Positions 51,754-61,527 of a DNA stretch of 64,000 nucleotides are shown here, one piece after another. The DNA comes from Candidatus Pelagibacter sp. RS39. Its GTDB lineage: Bacteria; Pseudomonadota; Alphaproteobacteria; Pelagibacterales; Pelagibacteraceae. A program made the translations under genes and the position numbers. The stretch covers positions 1 to 64,000 of the forward strand of contig NZ_CP020777.1 of the NCBI RefSeq assembly GCF_002101315.1, read 5' to 3'. The notes under the pieces are model-generated. The model was not told the DNA's origin and did not search any database. It saw only the letters and a list, made by a program, of their open reading frames with translations. Numbering within the stretch: the first letter of the stretch is position 1; each line of letters begins with the position of its first letter.

Positions 51754-52836
51754 TTAATTTTGTAAACCCATATCAGCGATATTTTTAAAATATTTGTTTA
51801 ATATTTTATTCTGTCCAATTAATCTAGCTGTTGAGTCAATTAAATCCTCTCCGATCTTATTTTCAGAATTAAAATATTCATAGATAAAATTAATTCCTTC
51901 CGAAAAAACAAAATTTTTACTTTTTACATTATTCTGAAATTCAACACATACACTTTGATCTATAGGTAAACCAAGCTTTATTTTATAATCAACTATTTTT
52001 AAAAATTCCTTAATATCTCTAATTGACATATTAAAACCTTGACCAGCTAAAGGATGAAGTTTATGTAACAAATCTCCAAAAGCTAAAATGTTATCTTTAT
52101 AATATTCCCTCAAATTTATTGATTTTAATTCAAATTTTGAAATCTTATGAATTTTCTTAATTTCATATTTTGGATTAAACTTATTAATTATTTTGTTAAT
52201 TTCTAATTCAGTTTTATTTTTTTTTATTCTTGCAGAATAAACAATTGAAGTCTTGTCTTTCGATATTGGCAAAAATGCTATCGGGCCATCATTTGTAAAA
52301 ATCTGTGTTGCTTCATTATTAAATGATAATTTTTTATGATCTATAATTGTTGTGAATGCAATACTATTGTATTTTTTTTCAAATTTTTTTGAAAAATATT
52401 TTTTTGTTATTTCATTTCCGGTGTCACAATTGATTATCAAATTGTAACCTAAATTAACAGATTTTTTATATTTTACATATTTTTTGGATTTAAAAAATTT
52501 ATTCTTTTTAAGTTCAATAGTTAGTTGATTAAATATTTTTTGATTCTGTAAGATTGAAAAGAGATTGTTCTTTTGATCCTCGAATTTTAAAATTTCTTTA
52601 TTGTTAGAGTTTTCTGTAAAAATTTTTATTTTTTTAATTGGCCACAACATTTTTTTAATATTTGATATTTCCCTATTAAAATAATCAATATTTGATTTTG
52701 AAATTCCAATTGTACGATTAGTATCTATTTTAGTGTTTTTTTTCTTATTAAATAAATCAACAAATATCTCTTTTTTAACTAAGGCTTTTGCCACAGCTAA
52801 GCTAGTAAGGTTATCACCCAATATACAGACTTTCAT
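51754..52836 (-). CDS. Divergent UbiH/VisC-family flavoprotein monooxygenase
   Basis: From the ATG at 52836 it starts MKVCILGDNLTSLAVAKALV. An upstream extension of 13 codons is open but unlike the family. The second FAD motif is recognisable as AFGDLLHKLHPLAGQGFNMSIRDI, typical of ubiquinone-biosynthesis hydroxylases. The N-terminal dinucleotide motif is degenerate: only the first Gly of GxGxxG is present. At 360 residues it is slightly short. It probably hydroxylates a ubiquinone precursor, but activity is uncertain. Confidence 0.78.
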   Translation of the reverse strand: MKVCILGDNLTSLAVAKALVKKEIFVDLFNKKKNTKIDTNRTIGISKSNIDYFNREISNIKKMLWPIKKIKIFTENSNNKEILKFEDQKNNLFSILQNQKIFNQLTIELKKNKFFKSKKYVKYKKSVNLGYNLIINCDTGNEITKKYFSKKFEKKYNSIAFTTIIDHKKLSFNNEATQIFTNDGPIAFLPISKDKTSIVYSARIKKNKTELEINKIINKFNPKYEIKKIHKISKFELKSINLREYYKDNILAFGDLLHKLHPLAGQGFNMSIRDIKEFLKIVDYKIKLGLPIDQSVCVEFQNNVKSKNFVFSEGINFIYEYFNSENKIGEDLIDSTARLIGQNKILNKYFKNIADMGLQN

Positions 52837-52866
52837 AATAAATTTAATTTTAACAAGAAAAATTAG

Positions 52867-54987
52867 ATGATACAAAGTGATAAATTTGATTCACTTAATA
52901 TGAACGTAAAAAAAATTGTTAATATAACTCTTATTTTTATTGCTAAAAGGCTAACAGAAATATTTGGTTTCCTGATATTATCTGCTGGTATCTTTTTATT
53001 TGTCTCATTAGTTTCATATTCTCCGGATGACCCAAATTTTATATTTCCTGAGAATACAGAAATCAGAAATCTTTTGGGTTTTAGGGGAAGTTATATTTCT
53101 GATATTTTTTTTCAATCAATTGGCTTGATCTCTTATTTAGTCTCATTAACTCTAATTTTTACTGGTATAAATATCATTTTAAGAAAGGATTTTTTTTTAA
53201 TAATTGAAAACATTTTTTATTCAATTTTATATTCAATTTTTGGAACAATATTTTTAAACCATTTTTATAATACTGCTTTTGCCCTTTTTATTAACGGAAA
53301 CGGGGGTTTTATAGGAAACTATTTAAATGAAAATTTTTTCAAAAATTTATTAAGTTTAAACGAAAATATATCCTATTATTTTTTAATCATCTTAATAGTC
53401 AGCCTTTTTTTTCTTAGTGTAAATTTTAGTCCAAAGAAACTTTTTAATGTTCTTAAAAAAATTAATTTTCTCAATCCTAAAAGTAACAAAAATTATACAG
53501 ACAAAAGTGAGGTTATTAATGAATATATTCCACAAGAAGAAATTAAAAATTTAATCCAAGAAGATCTACCTTTTATAAAAGCTGACGAAATAAAAAAAAC
53601 TGAAATACAAAAATTTAAATTGCCTAGCCTAGATTTACTTAAAATTCCGTCTAAAAAGGAAAGAGAGAATTCTGAAAAAAACCAATCAAGCGATCCTGAA
53701 TTTTTAGAAAAAATATTATTAGATTTTGGTGTTAATGGAAAAATCAAAAAAATAAGTCATGGACCAGTTGTTACATTGAATGAATTTGAACCTGCTGCTG
53801 GTGTAAAGGTTTCGAAGATTATAAATCTATCTGACGATATCGCGAGAAATACTAGTTCTGAGTCAGCAAGAATTTCAACCATTCCAGGAAGTAACACTGT
53901 TGGAATTGAACTACCTAATTCATCAAGAGAAAATGTTTACTTAAGTGAGATTTTAAATAACTCCGACTTTAAGAAAAAAGAAATTAAATTACCGATCGCT
54001 TTAGGTAAAAGTATTTCTGGAAATCCAATAGTTGGTGATTTATCCTCAATGCCTCATTTATTAATAGCTGGAACAACTGGATCTGGAAAATCGGTTTGCA
54101 TCAACACAATAATATTATCACTGCTTTACCGACATACTCCTGAGAGATGTAAATTTATTTTAATTGATCCTAAAATGCTTGAACTATCAACATATGAAGG
54201 TGTGCCTCATCTTTTGTGTCCGGTGATAACTGAAGCGAAAAAAGCTGCCTCAGTTTTAGGATGGGTGGTTAAAGAGATGGAAAGTAGATACAGACTTATG
54301 ACTAAAGAAGGAGTTAGAAATATAGATGGTTACAATTCAAAACATAAACTTCCAATGCCCTATATAGTCGTAGTAGTCGATGAAATGTCAGATTTGATGT
54401 TGGTTGCAGGAAAAGAAATTGAAAACTATATTCAAAAATTATCTCAAATGGCAAGGGCAGCTGGCATACACATTATCATGGCTACTCAAAGACCGAGTGT
54501 TGACGTAATTACAGGAACGATTAAGGCAAACTTTCCTACAAGAATATCTTTCCAAGTGACATCTAAAATAGACAGTAGAACCATATTAGGAGAACAAGGT
54601 GCTGAACAATTATTAGGTAAAGGAGATATGTTATACATGTCATCTGCTAATAGAGTTGTGAGAATACATGCCCCATTTGTATCTGACAATGAGATTGAAA
54701 ATATAAACAATTCTTTAAGATCTCAAGCAGAACCAGATTATGTGGACGAAATTCTTAATTTTGCGGATGAAAAAGAAATAGGCGATGGATCCAAAAATAT
54801 GGGTGATAAAGATGAACTTTATCAAACAGCTGTAGAAATAATAAAATCTGAAGGGAAAGCATCAACGTCTTTTTTACAGAGAAAACTACAAATTGGATAT
54901 AATCGAGCAGCAAGAATAATTGATATGATGGAAGAAGAGGGAATTGTGAGTAAAGCCAATCATGTAGGAAAACGTGATGTTCTTTAA
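52867..54987 (+). CDS. ftsK: DNA translocase FtsK
   Basis: Four N-terminal membrane helices (to about residue 185) and a linker lead to the motor. It has PAAGVKVSKIINLSDDIAR, Walker A LLIAGTTGSGKSVCIN, Walker B PYIVVVVDEMSDLM, and RAAGIHIIMATQRPSVDVITG. The C-terminal gamma winged helix is ASTSFLQRKLQIGYNRAARI. The linker is short, so the protein is 706 residues. It segregates chromosome dimers at the septum. A start at the Met 12 codons later is also possible. Confidence 0.94.
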   Translation: MIQSDKFDSLNMNVKKIVNITLIFIAKRLTEIFGFLILSAGIFLFVSLVSYSPDDPNFIFPENTEIRNLLGFRGSYISDIFFQSIGLISYLVSLTLIFTGINIILRKDFFLIIENIFYSILYSIFGTIFLNHFYNTAFALFINGNGGFIGNYLNENFFKNLLSLNENISYYFLIILIVSLFFLSVNFSPKKLFNVLKKINFLNPKSNKNYTDKSEVINEYIPQEEIKNLIQEDLPFIKADEIKKTEIQKFKLPSLDLLKIPSKKERENSEKNQSSDPEFLEKILLDFGVNGKIKKISHGPVVTLNEFEPAAGVKVSKIINLSDDIARNTSSESARISTIPGSNTVGIELPNSSRENVYLSEILNNSDFKKKEIKLPIALGKSISGNPIVGDLSSMPHLLIAGTTGSGKSVCINTIILSLLYRHTPERCKFILIDPKMLELSTYEGVPHLLCPVITEAKKAASVLGWVVKEMESRYRLMTKEGVRNIDGYNSKHKLPMPYIVVVVDEMSDLMLVAGKEIENYIQKLSQMARAAGIHIIMATQRPSVDVITGTIKANFPTRISFQVTSKIDSRTILGEQGAEQLLGKGDMLYMSSANRVVRIHAPFVSDNEIENINNSLRSQAEPDYVDEILNFADEKEIGDGSKNMGDKDELYQTAVEIIKSEGKASTSFLQRKLQIGYNRAARIIDMMEEEGIVSKANHVGKRDVL

Positions 54988-55535
54988 TGATGAATAGGTT
55001 TATTTTTTTATTTCTTTTATTTTCAATTGTTGAAGCTTCAGCGAACATTAAAGAAAAGATTATTCAAAACTTAGAAACCACTAATAACTTAACATTTAAC
55101 TTTGAGCAAAACGTTAACGGTAAAACAGAAAATGGTCATTGTGCTCTTTCATACCCTCAAAAGATATTTTGCAAATATAATTTAAAAAATAACAAAATTT
55201 TAGTTTCCAATGGAAAATCCATAGTCATAAAAACTAATAGTAGCTATTACTTATATCCCCTTAAACGAACACCATTAAATTTAATATTAAATAAAAAATT
55301 TTTAATTAATAAAATCAAAAATTTAGATGAAAGAATCTTGGATAAAAAATTTATAAATTTTAAGTTTTTTGAAGAAGATTTTGAAGTGAATATTTTCTTT
55401 GATTATAACACTCTTGATTTGATTGGTTGGCAAACTACAGATATTTATCAAAATCTTAGTATCACTTTTTTAGATTCGGTTAAAAGAAATCAAAAATTAA
55501 ATAGTAATTTATTTAATTTACCTCAACAAAATTAA
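54987..55535 (+). CDS. lolA: Outer membrane lipoprotein carrier protein LolA
   Basis: Signal peptide (MMNRFIFLFLLFSIVEASA), then NNLTFNFEQNVNGKTENGHCALSYPQKIFCKY, the typical LolA strand pattern, and a later LIGWQTTDIYQNLSITFLDS. The length of 182 residues is a little below usual. It shuttles lipoproteins across the periplasm. It begins on the last base of the ftsK stop (TAATG), and the order ftsK-lolA is common in proteobacteria. Confidence 0.9.
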   Translation: MMNRFIFLFLLFSIVEASANIKEKIIQNLETTNNLTFNFEQNVNGKTENGHCALSYPQKIFCKYNLKNNKILVSNGKSIVIKTNSSYYLYPLKRTPLNLILNKKFLINKIKNLDERILDKKFINFKFFEEDFEVNIFFDYNTLDLIGWQTTDIYQNLSITFLDSVKRNQKLNSNLFNLPQQN

Positions 55536-56035
55536 ATCGAAATAGACTCCGTTTTATAAATTCTCATGCCCCTTGAAATATAATTATTTAATGCATTTTT
55601 ATGGTCTAAAGAGCAAGTGTGTACCCAAACTCTATTAGTATTTTCAGAAAAAGAATTTTTTATAGCTGATGTTAAAAGGAAAGAGCCTAATTTTTTATTT
55701 TGATATTCTTTGAGTAAACCAAGATAAGCAATTTCTGTCTCTTTTTTTTCCTCATGGAAAATAAGTTCAAAATACCCAGCCATATCGTTAGCTTTTTTAA
55801 GAATATAAGTTTTTACCTTTTGATCAGAAATATATTCGATCCATTGTTTATCTGTCCAAACTAACCGATCTGTCCATCGATGTTCTTTGCCAATACTTTT
55901 ATAGAAAAACTTATTTATTTGAAAATCTGCTGGATCACTAAGATCAATTAAACAGTCTTCTGGAGAGAATTTAGATTTTTTTAAGTCTTTAAGTGAATTG
56001 ATTTCTAAGTAATTTCTTTCAACTTTAGTGCTCAC
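55532..56035 (-). CDS. GNAT-family N-acetyltransferase
   Basis: A 167-residue GNAT fold. The acetyl-CoA-binding stretch is AYLGLLKEYQNKKLGSFLLTSAIKNSF, with a preceding beta strand (MAGYFELIFHEEKKETEI) and a terminal VWVHTCSLDHKNALNNYISRGM with the family bulge. The substrate is unknown. The start is GTG at 56035 and overlaps the HIT gene stop as GTGA. It is the last gene of the his-operon transcript and is convergent with lolA. Confidence 0.88.
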   Translation of the reverse strand: MSTKVERNYLEINSLKDLKKSKFSPEDCLIDLSDPADFQINKFFYKSIGKEHRWTDRLVWTDKQWIEYISDQKVKTYILKKANDMAGYFELIFHEEKKETEIAYLGLLKEYQNKKLGSFLLTSAIKNSFSENTNRVWVHTCSLDHKNALNNYISRGMRIYKTESISI

Positions 56036-56397
56036 TCCACCATCTTTCCAACTTTTTCACCTCCAAAAAGGTGAAAATGTAAATGAGGTACTTCTTGACC
56101 ACCGTGTTCAGATATATTAGCTAAAGCGCGATAACCTTTTCCGGTGTCAACTGATATACCAAGTTTTTTTGCAACAAGACTAATACCCTTTAATAAACCC
56201 ACCATTTCCTCTGGAGAAGCTTTTTGACTAAAATCATCAAAGTCAATATATTTTCCTTTAGGTATGACCAGCGCATGGATCTTTTTTTGTGGGTTAATAT
56301 CATGAAATGATAAAACGTGATCATCCTCGTAAATCTTTTTACAGGGAATTTCCCCTCTTAAGATTTTAGCAAATATATTATTATCATCGTAACTCAT
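56032..56397 (-). CDS. HIT-family nucleotide hydrolase/phosphoramidase (HinT-like)
   Basis: The 121-residue protein has NIFAKILRGEIPCKKIYEDD, FHDINPQKKIHALVIPK and the histidine triad EVPHLHFHLFGG. Such enzymes hydrolyse AMP-phosphoramidates. The position right after hisE (4-bp overlap) is common in alphaproteobacteria. It overlaps the GNAT gene by 4 bp. Confidence 0.94.
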   Translation of the reverse strand: MSYDDNNIFAKILRGEIPCKKIYEDDHVLSFHDINPQKKIHALVIPKGKYIDFDDFSQKASPEEMVGLLKGISLVAKKLGISVDTGKGYRALANISEHGGQEVPHLHFHLFGGEKVGKMVE

Positions 56398-56666
56398 TTT
56401 TTTCTTTTATTGAGTTCTTCCATTACATCCTCAATTTTCACATCATTTGCTTCTAGATACATTATCAAATGATAAAAAACATCAGCTGCTTCATGAATTT
56501 TATTTGAATTTTTTTCTACTGCCTCAATAAGTTCATTGATTTCCTCTAGGATCTTTTCTTTGCTCAATGATTTATCGCTAAGTAATTTATTAGTGTAAGA
56601 ACCATCTACTGGAGTTTTTTTCCGCTCTCTTGCAAGATTAAATAAGCTTTCTAAAGTATTAAGCAT
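56394..56666 (-). CDS. hisE: Phosphoribosyl-ATP pyrophosphatase
   Basis: A 90-residue all-helical MazG-like enzyme: DGSYTNKLLSDKSLSKEKILEEINELIEAV with the metal-binding EE, and KIHEAADVFYHLIMYLEAN. It hydrolyses PR-ATP to PR-AMP in histidine synthesis. It lies 1 bp after hisF and 4 bp into the HIT gene. hisI is not fused and not nearby. Confidence 0.93.
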   Translation of the reverse strand: MLNTLESLFNLARERKKTPVDGSYTNKLLSDKSLSKEKILEEINELIEAVEKNSNKIHEAADVFYHLIMYLEANDVKIEDVMEELNKRKK

Positions 56667-56667
56667 A

Positions 56668-57423
56668 TTAAATTCTAACAGGTATTCCTTTTGAGTCCAA
56701 ATAATCCTTGGCTTCTTTTACCGAGTATTTTCCATAGTGAAATATTGAAGCTGCCAAAACTGCACTCGCTTTACCTAATTTAATTCCATCCACTAGGTGA
56801 TCTAAATTTCCCACGCCGCCAGATGCAATAACTGGAATATTTACTTTAGATGAAATTTTTGACATTAGATCAATATCATAACCTACTTGAGTTCCATCTC
56901 TGTCCATAGAAGTTACTAATAATTCCCCTGCACCATTTTTTTCCATTTGCTCAGCATACTCCAATGCATCAATACCACTATTATTTCTTCCTCCGTGAGT
57001 AAACACTTCCCACTTATCTCCATTTTTTTTAGCATCGATTGCAACTACAATACATTGAGACCCAAATTTTTTTGAACTATCTACAACTACTTTTGAATTT
57101 TCAACTGCCGCAGTGTTAATGGAAACTTTATCAGCCCCACAATTAAGTAATTTGTTAATATCTTCAACAGTTCTAACACCACCTCCTACAGTTAGTGGTA
57201 CAAAACATTTTTTTGAAGTTTTCTCGACTACATCATAAATAGTATTTCTATTTTCATTTGAGGCAGTAATATCTAAAAAGCAAATTTCGTCTGCTCCACC
57301 ATCGCTATAAATTTTGGCTTGTTCTACAGGATCACCCGCATCTTTTAGATCAACAAAGTTAATACCCTTAACAACACGACCATTTTTTACATCTAAACAA
57401 GGTATTATTCTATTTTTAAGCAT
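56668..57423 (-). CDS. hisF: Imidazole glycerol phosphate synthase cyclase subunit
   Basis: The TIM barrel starts [22 protein letters not shown], continues with [58 protein letters not shown] and [17 protein letters not shown]. Both catalytic Asp residues (CLDV, SMDRDG) are present. The length of 251 residues is normal. It works with HisH. It overlaps hisA by 8 bp. Confidence 0.96.
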   Translation of the reverse strand: MLKNRIIPCLDVKNGRVVKGINFVDLKDAGDPVEQAKIYSDGGADEICFLDITASNENRNTIYDVVEKTSKKCFVPLTVGGGVRTVEDINKLLNCGADKVSINTAAVENSKVVVDSSKKFGSQCIVVAIDAKKNGDKWEVFTHGGRNNSGIDALEYAEQMEKNGAGELLVTSMDRDGTQVGYDIDLMSKISSKVNIPVIASGGVGNLDHLVDGIKLGKASAVLAASIFHYGKYSVKEAKDYLDSKGIPVRI

Positions 57424-58132
57424 CTTCTTTTACTAATTCTTTTAATCCTATATCACCATCATAAATAGCTTTACCAACGATTATACCCTCAACATTTTCT
57501 AACTTCTTTGCTTTCTTGATATCATCTATTGATGAAACTCCGCCAGATATAATCACTGGACATTTCGACATTTCTGCAACTTTTGATGTTTCCTCAAAAT
57601 TTGGGCTTTGTTTCATACCATCTCTATCTATATCAGTATAAATCAATCTACTAACACCATAGTCGTTGACTTCTTTTAAAAACTCTAAAGTCAGTTGGTT
57701 AGAATTTTCTTTCCATCCAGATACTGACAAATATCCATCTTTGGCATCTAAACCTAAGGCAATATGATCTTGAAATTTTTCACATGATTCTTTTAAAAAA
57801 TTTTTGTCTTTAATAGCAGCGCTCCCCAAAATTACTTTCTCAACACCAACATCAATATATTTTTGAATACTATCAATACTTCTAATACCACCACCTACTT
57901 CAACTTTTAAATTATATTTACCAACTATATCCTGAATAATATCTAAATTTACTGTTTCACCATTTAAAGCACCATCTAAATCAACTATGTGTAAATTTTT
58001 AAATCCATGATCTTTAAATTTTCCTGCTTGATCAACTGGAGACATTTCATATTCAGTTTTATTATCAAAATCTCCTTTAACTAATCTTACACACTTTTTG
58101 TCTTTAATATCTATAGCTGGAAATATTTTCAT
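57416..58132 (-). CDS. hisA: Phosphoribosylformimino-AICAR ribotide isomerase
   Basis: The 238-residue (beta/alpha)8 enzyme contains [19 protein letters not shown] (catalytic Asp), [46 protein letters not shown] (second Asp) and [13 protein letters not shown]. It carries out the Amadori isomerisation in histidine synthesis. It overlaps hisF by 8 bp and the 64-residue ORF by 4 bp. Confidence 0.96.
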   Translation of the reverse strand: MKIFPAIDIKDKKCVRLVKGDFDNKTEYEMSPVDQAGKFKDHGFKNLHIVDLDGALNGETVNLDIIQDIVGKYNLKVEVGGGIRSIDSIQKYIDVGVEKVILGSAAIKDKNFLKESCEKFQDHIALGLDAKDGYLSVSGWKENSNQLTLEFLKEVNDYGVSRLIYTDIDRDGMKQSPNFEETSKVAEMSKCPVIISGGVSSIDDIKKAKKLENVEGIIVGKAIYDGDIGLKELVKEDA

Positions 58133-58323
58133 TTTGAATATTCCTTATAAATTTCTTCTCTTTCTATTTTATTCATACCTTTGGTTTTTTCTATAAACTC
58201 ATTTCTTAGATCTCGCGATTTAAATATATAAAAACAAACAGTATCCTTGCTATGATAAATTGCTTTTAATTCATCATCTATTTCATTTAATTCACTCGGA
58301 ATATCTGTTTTAATACAAATCAT
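58129..58323 (-). CDS. Small protein of unknown function inside the his operon
   Basis: A 64-residue soluble frame (MICIKTDIPSELNEIDDELK...) lies between hisH and hisA, overlapping hisA by 4 bp and 1 bp after hisH. It is highly charged, with a central VCFYIFKSRDLRNEFIEK. I do not recognise a family. Tight packing argues that it is translated. It could be a small accessory of histidine synthesis, but no evidence shows this. Confidence 0.72.
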   Translation of the reverse strand: MICIKTDIPSELNEIDDELKAIYHSKDTVCFYIFKSRDLRNEFIEKTKGMNKIEREEIYKEYSK

Positions 58324-58324
58324 T

Positions 58325-58951
58325 TTATAAGTTTATAAAATTACTAATTATTTTAAGTCCTATCTTATCGCTCTTTTCGGGGTGAAATTGGGTTCCAAAG
58401 ATATTTTCTTTTTCAACAGAACAAACAATATTTGATGAATAATCTGTTGTAGCTGAAATCACTTTTTTATCATTTGGTACAAATTCATAACTATGAACAA
58501 AATACATATGAGAATTATTTTCTATATCTTTAAAAATTTTACTATCTTTGACAATATTGATTTGATTCCAACCGATATGAGGAAGTTTAAATATTCCATT
58601 TTGATTATCTATTTTTGAAACTTTTCCTGAAATCCATCCTAAGCCTTTAGTTTCAGTTTCTTCATAACCAACATCTGCAAACATCTGCAAACCAACACAA
58701 ATTCCAAGTAGAGGTTTTTTATTAGTTATTGCAAATTCATTTAAAGTATCTGTGAGACCTTTAATTTTATTCAAGGCATCTACACAACTTTTAAATGAGC
58801 CCTGCCCTGGTAAAACTACTTTGTCACTTGATTTTATCTTATTCAAATCTGAGGTAACCTCGATAGTTACTTTATCTTTTGCAACTTCTTTAAAAGAGTT
58901 TATTACCGAGCTTATATTGCCCGATTTATAATCAACAATTGTGACGTTCAT
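58325..58951 (-). CDS. hisH: Imidazole glycerol phosphate synthase glutaminase subunit
   Basis: Class I glutaminase of 208 residues. It has VTIVDYKSGNISSV, VVLPGQGSFKSC (oxyanion loop), LLGICVGLQMFA (Cys85), PHIGWNQI, YFVHSYEF and FGTQFHPEKSDKIG with the His-x-Glu. It supplies ammonia to HisF. It lies 5 bp after hisB. Confidence 0.95.
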   Translation of the reverse strand: MNVTIVDYKSGNISSVINSFKEVAKDKVTIEVTSDLNKIKSSDKVVLPGQGSFKSCVDALNKIKGLTDTLNEFAITNKKPLLGICVGLQMFADVGYEETETKGLGWISGKVSKIDNQNGIFKLPHIGWNQINIVKDSKIFKDIENNSHMYFVHSYEFVPNDKKVISATTDYSSNIVCSVEKENIFGTQFHPEKSDKIGLKIISNFINL

Positions 58952-58956
58952 TAAAC

Positions 58957-59547
58957 TTATAAAGAACCTTTTGTAGAGGGAATAGTTTTTTTATTCCGTG
59001 GATCTATTTCTAATGCAGTTCTTAGAGACCTTGCTAATCCTTTATAGCAAGACTCAATAATGTGGTGACTATTGTCCCCATAAATATTTTCAACGTGTAG
59101 AGTAATACCAGCAGCTTGAGAAAACGCTTGAAACCATTCTTTAAAAAGTTCTGTATCCATCTCTCCGAGCTTTTCTACTTTTAAATTAACTTTCCAAATT
59201 AAATAAGGTCTATTTGAAATATCAATTGCAACACGTGATAGAGTTTCATCCATTGGGATCATCGCATGAGCATACCTTCTGATTCCAACAGATTTTTTCA
59301 AAGCTTTTTTTAAAGCTTCACCAATAGCAATTCCTGTATCTTCAGTTGTGTGGTGTAAATCAATATGTGTATCTCCTTTAGCTTTTATACTCATGTCTAT
59401 TGAGGAATGCTTAGATAGTTGTTCAAGCATGTGGTTTAAAAAACCTATTCCTGTGTCAATTTTGTATTTACCTTTACCGTCAATATTTAAATCAACACTA
59501 ATGCTTGTTTCTTTTGTTTTCCGGCTTATTTTGCCTTTACGCTTCAT
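58957..59547 (-). CDS. hisB: Imidazoleglycerol-phosphate dehydratase
   Basis: A 196-residue single-function enzyme: [41 protein letters not shown] with the first metal-binding triad, [23 protein letters not shown], and the second [15 protein letters not shown]. No phosphatase domain is fused. It is the first gene of the minus-strand his run, with a good sigma70 promoter upstream and divergent from hslV. Confidence 0.96.
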   Translation of the reverse strand: MKRKGKISRKTKETSISVDLNIDGKGKYKIDTGIGFLNHMLEQLSKHSSIDMSIKAKGDTHIDLHHTTEDTGIAIGEALKKALKKSVGIRRYAHAMIPMDETLSRVAIDISNRPYLIWKVNLKVEKLGEMDTELFKEWFQAFSQAAGITLHVENIYGDNSHHIIESCYKGLARSLRTALEIDPRNKKTIPSTKGSL

Positions 59548-59558
59548 AATTAAAAACA

Positions 59559-59587
59559 GGTATACATATATTATTCAATTATGGCAA
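59559..59587 (-). promoter_or_regulatory. Sigma70-like promoter of the his operon
   Basis: On the minus strand TTGCCA (59582-59587), a 17-nt spacer and TATACC (59559-59564) lie 11 nt before the hisB ATG at 59547. It is close to and divergent from the hslV promoter. Confidence 0.55.
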
Positions 59588-59604
59588 TAATACTAAACCT
59601 GGGC

Positions 59605-59631
59605 TTGAAGTATCAAATTTAGTATCCATTT
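59605..59631 (+). promoter_or_regulatory. Sigma32-like promoter of hslVU
   Basis: TTGAAG (59605-59610, preceded by C as in CTTGAA), a 13-nt spacer and ATCCATTT (59624-59631) resemble the heat-shock consensus TTGAAA / CCCCATNT. Only 7 nt separate the -10 from the hslV ATG at 59639, so a leaderless transcript is expected. The geometry matches the hspQ promoter in this window. Confidence 0.55.
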
Positions 59632-59638
59632 ATAAGCT

Positions 59639-60154
59639 ATGACAACGATTGTGTTAGTTAGAAAAAACAACGAAGTGGTAGTAGCTGGTGACGGGCAAGT
59701 AAGTATGGGCAATACTGTAGTAAAAAGCACTGCCTCAAAAGTCAGAAAAATTGAAAAGAGAGATGTTGTAGCTGGTTTTGCTGGATCAACAGCTGATGCT
59801 TTAACATTGTTTGAGAGATTAGAGGGAAAATTAGAAAAGCATGCAGGTAATTTATCTAGAGCTGCTGTCGAATTAGCTAAAGATTGGAGAACTGATAAAT
59901 ATCTAAGAAGATTAGAAGCACTAATGGCTGTAGGTGACAAGAACAATAGTTATATAATTTCAGGTACTGGTGACGTTCTAGAGCCTGAAGGAGATGTTAT
60001 TGGTATTGGCTCTGGTGGTAATTATGCTTTAGCTGCAGGAAAAGTCTTAATGGAAAGTAATATTTCAGCAGAAGAAGTTGCAAAAAAAGCTATAAAAGTT
60101 GCAGCCGATATCTGCGTATTTACAAATGAAAATGTCAAAGTTGAAAAAATATAA
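59639..60154 (+). CDS. hslV: HslV peptidase (ClpQ)
   Basis: The proteasome-like N-terminal nucleophile is Thr2 after Met removal ([20 protein letters not shown]), followed by [38 protein letters not shown] and [14 protein letters not shown]. The length of 171 residues is normal. It forms the ATP-dependent HslUV protease. Its stop overlaps the hslU start by 1 bp. A sigma32-like promoter lies upstream. Confidence 0.96.
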   Translation: MTTIVLVRKNNEVVVAGDGQVSMGNTVVKSTASKVRKIEKRDVVAGFAGSTADALTLFERLEGKLEKHAGNLSRAAVELAKDWRTDKYLRRLEALMAVGDKNNSYIISGTGDVLEPEGDVIGIGSGGNYALAAGKVLMESNISAEEVAKKAIKVAADICVFTNENVKVEKI

Positions 60155-61527
60155 TGGATAAATCAAACGTAACTCAATTACATCCTAAAGGAGATCAACA
60201 AAAAGAGGAAGCTTCATTGGTTAGCTCCTTGTCACCAAGAGAAATTGTTTCCGAATTAGACAGGTTTGTTGTCGGTCAAAATAAAGCTAAAAGAGCAGTT
60301 GCTGTTGCTTTGCGAAACAGATGGAGAAGACAAGCTTTAAAAGGTGAAATGAGAAATGAAGTTTTACCTAAAAATATTTTAATGATTGGTCCAACGGGTG
60401 TTGGAAAAACAGAGATTTCAAGAAGACTTTCAAAACTAGCAGAAGCTCCTTTTGTAAAAGTTGAAGCAACTAGATTTACTGAGGTGGGTTATGTTGGAAG
60501 AGATGTAGAACAAATTGTCAGGGATTTAATTGAAATAGCAATTTCAATGGAAAAAGTTAAAAAAAGAAAAGAGGTCTACGCAAAAGCTCAAAAATTAGCT
60601 GAGGAAAAAGTATTAGACGCTTTAGTTGGTAAAAAAGCAAGTACGGCTACAAGAGAAAGTTTTAGAAAAAGACTTAGAGATGGTGATCTAGATAATAACG
60701 AGATAGAAATAGCTGTTAGTGGAAGTGGTGGTAATAGTACATCATTTGAAATTCCTGGAATGCCTGGTGCTAATGTAGGAATGATTAATATTGGAGAGAT
60801 GCTTGGAAAGTCTATGGGCAAGCAGGAAAAAAAGAAAAAAATGACAGTAAAAGAATCTCATGAAATTTTGATAAATGACGAGTCTGATAAATTAATTGAA
60901 CAAGATAAAATAATTAAAGCTGCAAAAATCTCCACAGAAAACAATGGGATAGTTTTCTTAGATGAAATAGACAAAATTTCTGGAAGAACAGACAGGGTTG
61001 GTGGAGATGTATCTAGAGAAGGTGTGCAGAGAGATTTATTACCTTTAATTGAGGGAACAACGGTTAATACAAAATATGGACCTATTAAAACTGACCATAT
61101 ATTATTTATAGCATCTGGTGCTTTTCAATTAGCCAAGCCTTCTGATTTACTTCCTGAGTTACAAGGTAGACTACCAATCAGAGTTGAGCTAGAGGCTTTA
61201 TCAAGTGAGGATTTCAAAAGAATTCTTAAAGAACCAGATTTTAGTTTAATTAAACAGTATGTGGCTTTATTAAAAACTGAAAATGTTGAACTCGAGTTTA
61301 CTGAAGATGGAATTGATGCAATCGCTAATATTGCTTCCGAGGTAAATGCAACTGTTGAGAATATAGGTGCTAGAAGATTACATACAATAATAGAGAAAAT
61401 TCTTGATGAAATTAGTTTCACTGCAACTGACAGATCTGGTGAAAAAATCTCAATAAATAAAGAATATATAAACAAAAATCTTGATAATCTTGTCAAAGAT
61501 ACAGATCTATCAAAATTTATTTTATAA
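60154..61527 (+). CDS. hslU: HslU ATPase (ClpY)
   Basis: This AAA+ unfoldase of 457 residues has [34 protein letters not shown], Walker [28 protein letters not shown] (pore loop), an I domain of about 130 residues, Walker [12 protein letters not shown], and sensor/arginine regions [14 protein letters not shown] and [20 protein letters not shown]. It ends [10 protein letters not shown], the HslV-binding tail. It overlaps the convergent Smr gene by 6 bp. Confidence 0.96.
   Translation: MDKSNVTQLHPKGDQQKEEASLVSSLSPREIVSELDRFVVGQNKAKRAVAVALRNRWRRQALKGEMRNEVLPKNILMIGPTGVGKTEISRRLSKLAEAPFVKVEATRFTEVGYVGRDVEQIVRDLIEIAISMEKVKKRKEVYAKAQKLAEEKVLDALVGKKASTATRESFRKRLRDGDLDNNEIEIAVSGSGGNSTSFEIPGMPGANVGMINIGEMLGKSMGKQEKKKKMTVKESHEILINDESDKLIEQDKIIKAAKISTENNGIVFLDEIDKISGRTDRVGGDVSREGVQRDLLPLIEGTTVNTKYGPIKTDHILFIASGAFQLAKPSDLLPELQGRLPIRVELEALSSEDFKRILKEPDFSLIKQYVALLKTENVELEFTEDGIDAIANIASEVNATVENIGARRLHTIIEKILDEISFTATDRSGEKISINKEYINKNLDNLVKDTDLSKFIL

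Noticed and set aside
52837-52875. 13-codon extension of the UbiH-like protein
   Set aside because: It would overlap the ftsK start region, and the conserved beta strand begins at the ATG at 52836.
59348-59590. Plus-strand 80-codon frame opposite hisB and its promoter
   Set aside because: It is antisense to conserved metal-binding codons of hisB.
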